A DNA stretch of 64,000 bases from Aurantimonas marina. Lineage in GTDB: Bacteria; Pseudomonadota; Alphaproteobacteria; Rhizobiales; Rhizobiaceae. The stretch's first letter is position 1; the number at the start of each line of letters is the position of its first letter. Positions 58,621 to 64,000 of the stretch are shown piece by piece. Under the pieces are notes generated by a model. That model was not told the DNA's origin. It worked only from the letters and a program-made list of their open reading frames with translations, and made no database searches. The stretch is from contig NZ_JADDXW010000018.1 in assembly GCF_017183135.1 (NCBI RefSeq), positions 1 to 64,000 on the forward strand. Reading direction: 5' to 3'. The translations under genes and the position numbers were made by a program.

Positions 58621-59328
58621 ATGACCTATTTCATCTTCGGAGTTCTTCCGTATCTCGCGCTGACCGTGTTGGTGGTTGGTTCAATCGTTCGCTACGAGCG
58701 GGACCCCTTCACCTGGAAGTCCTCCTCTAGCCAGCTGTTGCGTCGCAAGCAGTTGATCTGGGGATCGATCCTGTTCCATGTCGGTATCCTGATCGTTTTC
58801 TTCGGCCACCTGATCGGCATGCTGACGCCCGTTGAATTCTTCCACGCGCTGCATATCAGCTACGGTTTCAAGCAGTTGATGGCGATCGTCGTGGGTGGCA
58901 TCGCCGGCGCGATGGCCATCGTCGGCGGGGCAATGCTGTTGAATCGGCGGCTATTCGATGCGCGGGTGCGGGCCAGTTCGTCATTCGCCGACACGGGCAT
59001 CCTGGTGTTGCTGTTTGCACAGCTGATCGTGGGCATGGGCACCATTCTGGTCTCGATCCAGCACCTGGATGGCGGCGAGATGGTGAAATTCATGGATTGG
59101 GCGCGGGCAATCTTCACCTTTCGCAAGGATGCCTGGCGCATCGTCGCCGATGTGCACTGGATCTACCAACTGCATATCCTGTTGGGTTTGACCATCTTCA
59201 TCCTGTTTCCGTTCACGCGGCTCGTGCACATGCTGTCGGTCCCGGTCCGCTATCTATGGCGGCCCGGCTATCAGATCGTGCGAACCAAAAAGCGAGCCCT
59301 CCATCAGCCTGCGGAGCGAACATCATGA
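58621..59328 (+). CDS. narI: Respiratory nitrate reductase gamma subunit
   Basis: 235-residue cytochrome b with five transmembrane helices that oxidises quinol and passes electrons to NarH. The haem ligand His pairs are expected in FHVGILIVFFGHLIGML and in WIYQLHILLGLTIFILFPFTRLVHML (last part), and RYERDPFTWKSSSSQLLRRK is typical of the first cytosolic loop. The start follows narJ by 18 bases. Its stop overlaps the start of the parvulin-type gene (ATGA). Confidence 0.97.
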   Translation: MTYFIFGVLPYLALTVLVVGSIVRYERDPFTWKSSSSQLLRRKQLIWGSILFHVGILIVFFGHLIGMLTPVEFFHALHISYGFKQLMAIVVGGIAGAMAIVGGAMLLNRRLFDARVRASSSFADTGILVLLFAQLIVGMGTILVSIQHLDGGEMVKFMDWARAIFTFRKDAWRIVADVHWIYQLHILLGLTIFILFPFTRLVHMLSVPVRYLWRPGYQIVRTKKRALHQPAERTS

Positions 59329-60119
59329 CATCCCTCTTTTCCGAAGTGGTTGTAAACGGCGAGACGATCGCGACCAAGGTGATCGCGGCCGAGGCGCAGA
59401 ATCACCCGACGCCCAAGTCGAAGCCCGGACAGGCCTGGACCGCGGCTGCGCGTGCCTTGGCAATCCGCGTGCTGTTGCTGCAGGAGGCGCGGAGGCGGGG
59501 GCTTGTCCCCGATCCGCAAGAGGTGGCCGAGGGCCGGGTGGAGACCGATGAGGAGGCACTGATCCGACAGGTGCTGGACGCGGCGGTCGATCCGATCGCG
59601 CCGACCGAAGCGGATTTGCGTGCGGCCTATGATGCGTCTCCGGAGCGCTGGCGCGCACCGACGCTTTATGAGGCGGCGCATATTTTGTTCCCGGTCAGGC
59701 CAGGCGACCCGGCGGCCTTGACCAAGGCGCGAGACGAGGCGGCTGCCGTGCTGATCGAGGTGCGACAGGATCCGCGCGCGTTCGATCGCCTCGCCCGCCA
59801 GCACAGCGCCTGTTCCTCGCGCGATGCGGGCGGAAGACTGGGACAGCTGATCAGCGGCGACACCGTGCCCGAGTTCGAAGCGATGCTCGACGCGCTCGAC
59901 GAAGGCGCAATCGCGCCCGAACCGGTGGCATCGCGTTACGGGCTGCACATCATCCGGCTGGATGCGCGCGCCGAAGGTTCGGTTCTGCCGTTCGAGGCCG
60001 TGGCGCCGCACATCCGCGACGTTCTCGAAAAAGTCGCCTGGGCGAAGGCCGCGCGTGATTTTACTGCGGCCCTGGTGGCTGACGCGGAGGTGACCGGCAT
60101 CACGCTGGCCGCCGCCTGA
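59325..60119 (+). CDS. Parvulin-type peptidyl-prolyl isomerase of the nar operon
   Basis: 264-residue protein with a parvulin/rotamase domain at about residues 120-235: YEAAHILFPVRPGDP, RDPRAFDRLARQHSACSSRD, GGRLGQLISGDTVPEFEAML and ASRYGLHIIRLDARA. No signal peptide is seen, so it acts in the cytosol, unlike SurA or PpiD. Similar nifM-like isomerases follow narI in Paracoccus and other proteobacteria and probably help NarGH maturation. ATG 59325 overlaps the narI stop; longer readings go through narI in another frame. Confidence 0.9.
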   Translation: MTSLFSEVVVNGETIATKVIAAEAQNHPTPKSKPGQAWTAAARALAIRVLLLQEARRRGLVPDPQEVAEGRVETDEEALIRQVLDAAVDPIAPTEADLRAAYDASPERWRAPTLYEAAHILFPVRPGDPAALTKARDEAAAVLIEVRQDPRAFDRLARQHSACSSRDAGGRLGQLISGDTVPEFEAMLDALDEGAIAPEPVASRYGLHIIRLDARAEGSVLPFEAVAPHIRDVLEKVAWAKAARDFTAALVADAEVTGITLAAA

Positions 60120-60149
60120 CAAGCGGCCGGCCGGAGACGTTGCGCCGAG

Positions 60150-60514
60150 TTGTCGGAGGGAGGCGCGCGCCAGTTCGGCCAGGCGAGCCGAGAACTCCGC
60201 CGGACCGTGCTCGAGAACCGGCAGGCATCAAGGCCCGTGCCCGCCCAGCGCACGGGGCGGAACTCACGGCGCCCGGGTCGGTGGCTGAGGCCCTTGGACA
60301 AGCGCGCCATCAGGCGGCGGGGGCGATGCTCCGCACCGCTCTCCTGCGAAGATAGCTCGGCCAAAGATAAGCTAGCTGATGACGGCCGCGACCGGGTTGC
60401 CCGCCCGCCCCGAGCACGAGAGCCTGGCCGATACTTGCCGATCGTCAGCGGCTTGCCCAGTTTCATCGCGACCTTGCGCACGTGGATCTCGGCCCCGGCC
60501 TCGGCCAGAGCGCA
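60150..60514 (-). pseudogene. Frameshifted moeA (molybdopterin molybdotransferase) remnant
   Basis: Pieces of the MoeA C-terminal half lie in order on the minus strand but in different frames. They are ALAEAGAEIHVRKVAMKLGK (about 60512-60452) followed by PLTIGK, AGNPVAAVIS ending in a stop at 60372, ARLSKGLSHRPGRREFRPVR (about 60307-60248), and LPVLEHGPAEFSARLAELAR (about 60228-60169). They match MoeA blocks such as EIHFRKVAMKPGKPL, GNPVAA and GRREF. At least three frameshifts and the missing N-terminal half make it non-functional. A working moeA must exist elsewhere for narG to be active. Confidence 0.75.
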
Positions 60515-60672
60515 CCCAAGCCAGCAGGACCGAGAGGTCGGTGGGCAGGACCTCGGCCATGCCGTCGGTAAAGGCCTCGAGGGCAGGGCGGTTGAGTCCG
60601 TTGATGCCGGTGAGAACCGGGATGCCAGCGGCTACCGCCTCGGCGATCAGGTCACGGAACCCGTGCGCCAGC
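60510..60672 (-). pseudogene. DUF2478 C-terminal fragment
   Basis: In one open frame immediately after the DUF2189 stop lies KELAHGFRDLIAEAVAAGIP followed by VLTGINGLNRPALEAFTDGM. This matches the C-terminus of DUF2478, a P-loop family linked to molybdate transport or cofactor genes. The N-terminal P-loop is absent and no start codon is available. The frame then runs into the moeA remnant, so the junction is a deletion scar. Confidence 0.65.
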
Positions 60673-60675
60673 TCC

Positions 60676-61470
60676 TTATCGGACTGCCTTGTAGGCCTGC
60701 CAGGTGGCGTGTCCGAGAAGCGGAAACACGACGATCAGCGCAAGCAGGCCGGTCACGGCGGATAACAGAAACAGGGCGACGACGATCGCACCCCAGGCGA
60801 GCATCACCGGCAGATTGTTCCAGACGAGTGCCATGCTGGTTCCCATTGCGGTAAAGGCGTCGCTCTTCTCGTCCAGCAGCATCGGGACCGAGAATGCGCT
60901 GATCGCGAAGGAGAAGGCGGCGAAGAGACCGCCGACGATGATGCCGGCAAGCAGCATCACCCATCCGGTCCAGGTAGTGAACAGCACGGCGGCGATGTTC
61001 TCGAAACCGGGGAAGGGTCGATAGCCGAAGAACAGCGCGTAGATGATCACTGCGGCCCGCATCCACACCAGCATCAACAGGCACAAGAGCACGCCAACGA
61101 AGAGGATCTGTCCCCCTGATCTGGCCTTGACGAACAGCATCTGCCGCATCGTCGCGGTTTGGTTTTTCTCGATGAGCCGGCTCTTCTCATAGAGACCGAC
61201 CGCCAGTAGCGGGCCGACGATCATGAAGCCGGCGAGGGCCGGGAAGAGCACGACGTCCCACCCGACGAGAAACATCCCCCAGACGATTACAAGCGAGACG
61301 GCAAGGACGGCGACGCCGTAGGTGAGGCTCAGCCCCGGCTGCGCGATGAGATCGCGCCAGCCCGCACGCAGCCAGTCGACAGCGGTCGATGCGGGAAGAT
61401 GGCGCCCCCATTTAGCACTTTTCGTTTCGGCTATGCCGCTGGTCGTTCTCGCTGCGTTCATCGTCGTCAT
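60676..61470 (-). CDS. DUF2189 membrane protein
   Basis: 264-residue inner-membrane protein with about six helices. The family core is WLRAGWRDLIAQPGLSLTYG near residues 33-52, then PALAGFMIVGPLLAVGLYEK and FSFAISAFSVPMLLDEKSDA near residue 185. DUF2189 genes often sit with haem-copper oxidase or denitrification genes; a role in assembly is possible but unproven. It lies 31 bases after the 62-aa gene and is probably the last gene of the cco operon. Confidence 0.85.
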   Translation of the reverse strand: MTTMNAARTTSGIAETKSAKWGRHLPASTAVDWLRAGWRDLIAQPGLSLTYGVAVLAVSLVIVWGMFLVGWDVVLFPALAGFMIVGPLLAVGLYEKSRLIEKNQTATMRQMLFVKARSGGQILFVGVLLCLLMLVWMRAAVIIYALFFGYRPFPGFENIAAVLFTTWTGWVMLLAGIIVGGLFAAFSFAISAFSVPMLLDEKSDAFTAMGTSMALVWNNLPVMLAWGAIVVALFLLSAVTGLLALIVVFPLLGHATWQAYKAVR

Positions 61471-61501
61471 GTTCCGTTCGTCTCGTCGGTCAACATCCCG
61501 T

Positions 61502-61690
61502 TCAGCAGGCGGAATTCGCGGCGCGGTAGCGTCCCGAATCCGAACCGTTCTCCTTCAGATGCGCGACGCATTTCGGCTGCGATTCAAATGCCACGTAGAC
61601 AAGATGCGCGTTGGCTCCCACCAGCAGCAAGACGCCCGCAGAAACGACCAGCCCGATCAGCCATTTCGCTTTGCGAGCGCGCGTCATCAT
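61502..61690 (-). CDS. 62-aa single-pass membrane protein
   Basis: Small protein with a basic start (MMTRARKAKW), one helix at about residues 11-32 (LIGLVVSAGVLLLVGANAHL) and a tail with two Cys (QPKCVAHLKE, NSAC). GGAAAG precedes the ATG pair. It lies 16 bases after ccoP. The tail probably faces the periplasm, where the Cys pair could form a disulfide or bind metal. No named family is recognised, although it looks like small proteins encoded next to oxidases in other alphaproteobacteria. Confidence 0.7.
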   Translation of the reverse strand: MMTRARKAKWLIGLVVSAGVLLLVGANAHLVYVAFESQPKCVAHLKENGSDSGRYRAANSAC

Positions 61691-61706
61691 CAGCTTTCCT
61701 TTCGCT

Positions 61707-62582
61707 TCAAGGTGCCTCGCCGCCGAGGGAGTGGACATACAGCGCGAGGATCTTGATGTCAGCGGGGGTCAAACGGTTCTCCCAGGTCGGCATGTGGCCC
61801 TGCCGTCCGCCGTGGATCGTAGTGATGATCGTCTGAAGGTCGCCGCCATAGAGCCAATACCGGTCGCTCAGATTGGGTGCTCCGAGATCCTGCGATCCCT
61901 TGGCGTCATCGCCATGGCAGGCGGCGCAGTTGGCCAGGAAGATCTCCCGCCCGGCCGCGACTTTTTCGGCGTTGCGAGAGGCCGCGGCATCGCTCAGCGA
62001 TAGAACATAGGTTGCGACATCGCTGATCTGCGAGCGGTCCAGCATCTGATCGCGTCCGAACGCCGGCATCTGGGCGATCCGGCCTTCGTCATGGGGCGAG
62101 TTGATGCCAACGCGCATGGTTTCGGCGATCGTCTCGGGCTCGCCGCCCCAGAGCCAGTCCCCATCGGTGAGGTCTGGATAGTTGGCGGCGCCCTTGGCGT
62201 CGACGCCGTGGCAGGCGGCGCAGTTGTCGCCGTATAGCCGGGGGCCGGTTTCCTGAACGATCCGCATCAGCTTCGGATCGGCCTGAATCTCGTCATAGGT
62301 CGATGATTCGATTTTTGTCACCCACGCCGCCCGCTCGACCTTGGCCTCTTGCAACTGATCCGCAACGATTGTGCGCTGGTCGATTCCCAGCAAGCCCTTA
62401 GTGTAGGTCGAGCCGAGTGGCCAGGCGGGCATCAAGAACCACCACAGCACCGCGAAAGTGGCGGTGGCGGCAAGGAAGATCAGGACCGCCCGCGGCACCG
62501 GCGTATTCAGTTCCTTGATGCCGTTCCACTCGTGCCCGGTGGTCTCGCGCCCGGTTGCCGGATCGTATTCGCCTATGTCCAT
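61707..62582 (-). CDS. ccoP: cbb3-type cytochrome c oxidase subunit III
   Basis: 291-residue dihaem c-type subunit that receives electrons from soluble cytochrome c. One N-terminal helix is near residues 31-52. Two haem sites are CAACH at 121-125 and 219-223, with axial Met candidates in QMPAFG (Met172) and HMPTW near the C-terminus. The start of ccoP overlaps the ccoQ end by ten bases. Confidence 0.97.
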   Translation of the reverse strand: MDIGEYDPATGRETTGHEWNGIKELNTPVPRAVLIFLAATATFAVLWWFLMPAWPLGSTYTKGLLGIDQRTIVADQLQEAKVERAAWVTKIESSTYDEIQADPKLMRIVQETGPRLYGDNCAACHGVDAKGAANYPDLTDGDWLWGGEPETIAETMRVGINSPHDEGRIAQMPAFGRDQMLDRSQISDVATYVLSLSDAAASRNAEKVAAGREIFLANCAACHGDDAKGSQDLGAPNLSDRYWLYGGDLQTIITTIHGGRQGHMPTWENRLTPADIKILALYVHSLGGEAP

Positions 62583-62743
62583 GGCGTATCGTCCTTATCG
62601 AGGATGTCCTTCTTGGCCTTGTCGAACCGCTTCTTGTTGGACGGCCAAAAGACGTAGACCAGGACGCCGACCGACAGTGCGATCAGGTAGAACAGACCCC
62701 AGCTCTTGGAGAAGGCGACGACGGTGTCGTGATCGAAATCCAT
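62573..62743 (-). CDS. ccoQ: cbb3-type cytochrome c oxidase subunit CcoQ
   Basis: 56-residue single-pass subunit that stabilises the cbb3 core complex. The sequence begins MDFDHDTVVAFSKSWGLFYL and has one helix (about residues 15-34) ending in VYVFWPSNKKRFDKAKK. It lies six bases after ccoO and overlaps ccoP by ten. The length is normal for the family. Confidence 0.93.
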   Translation of the reverse strand: MDFDHDTVVAFSKSWGLFYLIALSVGVLVYVFWPSNKKRFDKAKKDILDKDDTPWT

Positions 62744-62748
62744 GCGCC

Positions 62749-63483
62749 CTACTCGCTCGCGGACGCTGTTTGCTCGTGGGCGGCATTGGTGAGCCGGCCG
62801 AGCACCTGAAGATAGGCGACGAGGGCGTCCATCTCGGTGAGTTCCGTCGTGACACCGTCGAAGGCGCTGACCGTGGTCGCCTCGCCGTAGCGTTCGCTCA
62901 CGCCGGCGGCATAACGGCCGTCCGGAGACGCCTGACCGACTGCGTCCAATGCGGCGTTCTTCACCATTTCGTCGGTGTAGGGCACGCCGACCCGCTGCTG
63001 CGCCTTCAGATGCAGCGGCAAATCATCCAGTTCCAGCCGCGTGCGCATCAGCCATCGATAGGCCGGCATGTTGGACTGGGGCACGACATCGCGCGGGTTG
63101 GTGAGATGCGCCACGTGCCAGAAGTCGGAATATTTACCGCCGATCCGTGCCAGATCCGGACCGGTCCGCTTCGAGCCCCAGAGCATCGGGTGGTCATATT
63201 GCGATTCGACGGCCAGCGAGTAGGGGCCGTAGCGTTCCACATCGTCGCGCAGTGTGCGGATCATCTGCGAGTGGCACGCATAGCAGCCTTCACGGATGTA
63301 GATGTTGCGCCCGGCCAGCTCCAGCGGCGTGTAGAGCCGCATGTCGGGCGCCTCCTCGACGGTCTCGTCGATGGTGAAGAGCGGGGCGATCTCGATGAAG
63401 CCGCCGATGCTGGCGACGACGATGATCGCGACGACGAAACCGATGGCGGTCCGCTCGAGCTTGCGGTGGAAGAATTCAGCCAT
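62749..63483 (-). CDS. ccoO: cbb3-type cytochrome c oxidase subunit II
   Basis: 244-residue monohaem subunit. An N-terminal helix (about 12-32) anchors it, with haem c bound at CYACH (67-71) in YIREGCYACHSQMIRTLRDD. The axial Met is probably in VPQSNMPAYRWL. Follows ccoN by six bases and carries electrons from CcoP to CcoN. Confidence 0.97.
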   Translation of the reverse strand: MAEFFHRKLERTAIGFVVAIIVVASIGGFIEIAPLFTIDETVEEAPDMRLYTPLELAGRNIYIREGCYACHSQMIRTLRDDVERYGPYSLAVESQYDHPMLWGSKRTGPDLARIGGKYSDFWHVAHLTNPRDVVPQSNMPAYRWLMRTRLELDDLPLHLKAQQRVGVPYTDEMVKNAALDAVGQASPDGRYAAGVSERYGEATTVSAFDGVTTELTEMDALVAYLQVLGRLTNAAHEQTASASE

Positions 63484-63489
63484 GTCCGA

Positions 63490-64000
63490 TCACTCCGCCG
63501 GTTGAAAGGCACCCGAGGACGCGGGGCCGGTGGCGGGCGCATCCTTGGCTTCGGCTGCGACGGCCTGCGGCGCGTGGCGGATCGTCATCCAAATATTGTA
63601 GGAGCCGACGATCGCGCCGATCAGGAACAAGAGACCGCCGAAGGTCCGCGCTATGTAATAGGGGTACATGGCAAGAAGGGAGTCGAGGAACGAATAGGCA
63701 AGCGTGCCTTCCTCGGTGTAGGTGCGCCACATCAGCCCCTGGATGATGCCCGAGTTCCACATCGCGAAGACGTAGACGATGGTACCGGTGAGGGCGAGCC
63801 AGAAGTGCCATTCCACCAGTGCCGCCGAATACATGCGCTCGCGCTTCCATAGCCACGGAACGACGCTGTAGATCGAGCCGAAAGTGATCATCGCGACCCA
63901 GCCGAGGGCTCCGGCATGGACGTGGCCGACCGTCCAGTCCGTGTAGTGGGATAGCGAATTGACGGGGCGGATCGCCATGAACGAGCCCTCGAAGGTCGAC
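63490..64000 (-). CDS. ccoN: cbb3-type cytochrome c oxidase subunit I (partial)
   Basis: The C-terminal part of the catalytic haem-copper subunit; the gene runs past the window end, so the N-terminal two-thirds and the promoter are not visible. Seen are STFEGSFMAIRPVNSLSHYT, then DWTVGHVHAGALGW carrying the haem His pair, and helices WHFWLALTGTIVYVFAMW and IARTFGGLLFLIGAIVGSYN. The Ala/Pro tail ends in FQPAE. It is the first gene of ccoNOQP, whose oxidase works at very low oxygen. Confidence 0.96.
   Translation of the reverse strand, partial: STFEGSFMAIRPVNSLSHYTDWTVGHVHAGALGWVAMITFGSIYSVVPWLWKRERMYSAALVEWHFWLALTGTIVYVFAMWNSGIIQGLMWRTYTEEGTLAYSFLDSLLAMYPYYIARTFGGLLFLIGAIVGSYNIWMTIRHAPQAVAAEAKDAPATGPASSGAFQPAE

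Noticed and set aside
62458-63852. Plus-strand ORF of 464 codons across ccoP, ccoQ, ccoO and ccoN
   Set aside because: It lies opposite four well-identified oxidase genes and has biased composition only.

Overview
The window is a gene-dense, high-GC alphaproteobacterial chromosome segment, most likely Hyphomicrobiales (Rhizobiales). Pointers are the order rpsB-tsf-pyrH-frr-uppS-cdsA-rseP-bamA-lpxD-fabZ-lpxA-lpxI-lpxB with gltA and gltX alongside, the LpxI-type UDP-diacylglucosamine hydrolase, an EipB-family envelope protein, a phasin, a ClpS-ClpA pair, and DUF1489, DUF599 and DUF1624 proteins. The species cannot be fixed from sequence alone. No tRNA, rRNA or CRISPR array was seen.

Layout. 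1-0.6 kb: decayed IS256-family transposase. 0.7-9.3 kb: MgtE Mg2+ transporter, MerR regulator, DUF1624 membrane protein, aldo/keto reductase, MscS channel, YdcF-like protein, DUF3253/DUF599 pair, a possible 41-aa membrane protein and DUF1489. 9.3-19.8 kb: SPOR-domain D,D-carboxypeptidase, phasin, clpS-clpA, azlC-azlD, HIT protein, FemAB-like acyltransferase, glycerophosphodiesterase plus RidA, and EipB. 20-33.8 kb: translation, undecaprenyl/phospholipid, BAM and lipid A genes, all on the + strand. 33.8-39.2 kb: gltA, gltX and comEC.

39.3-48.3 kb: a catabolic unit. A divergent FadR/GntR regulator faces a minus-strand operon of a tripartite tricarboxylate transporter (tctC-tctB-tctA), an LVIVD beta-propeller protein, an aldo/keto reductase, an alpha/beta hydrolase, a fumarylacetoacetase-family hydrolase and a TauE/SafE exporter. 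The substrate is unknown. A long inverted repeat whose arms carry both divergent -35 elements separates regulator and operon, and a decayed ubiX fragment lies beyond the regulator. This operon is the best candidate here for an undescribed system, above all because the LVIVD protein contains an insert resembling sigma-70 region 3.

49-64 kb: an anaerobic/microaerobic respiration block. A Crp/Fnr regulator without Fe-S cysteines is divergent from a fused NarK1-NarK2 transporter, narGHJI and a parvulin-type isomerase, with an FNR/DNR-like box before narK. Facing it is ccoNOQP (cbb3 oxidase; ccoN is cut by the window end) plus a 62-aa membrane protein and a DUF2189 protein. Between the two operons lie frameshifted remnants of moeA and of a DUF2478 gene, a scar of lost molybdenum-cofactor genes. 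Together the block would let the cell respire nitrate and scavenge low oxygen.
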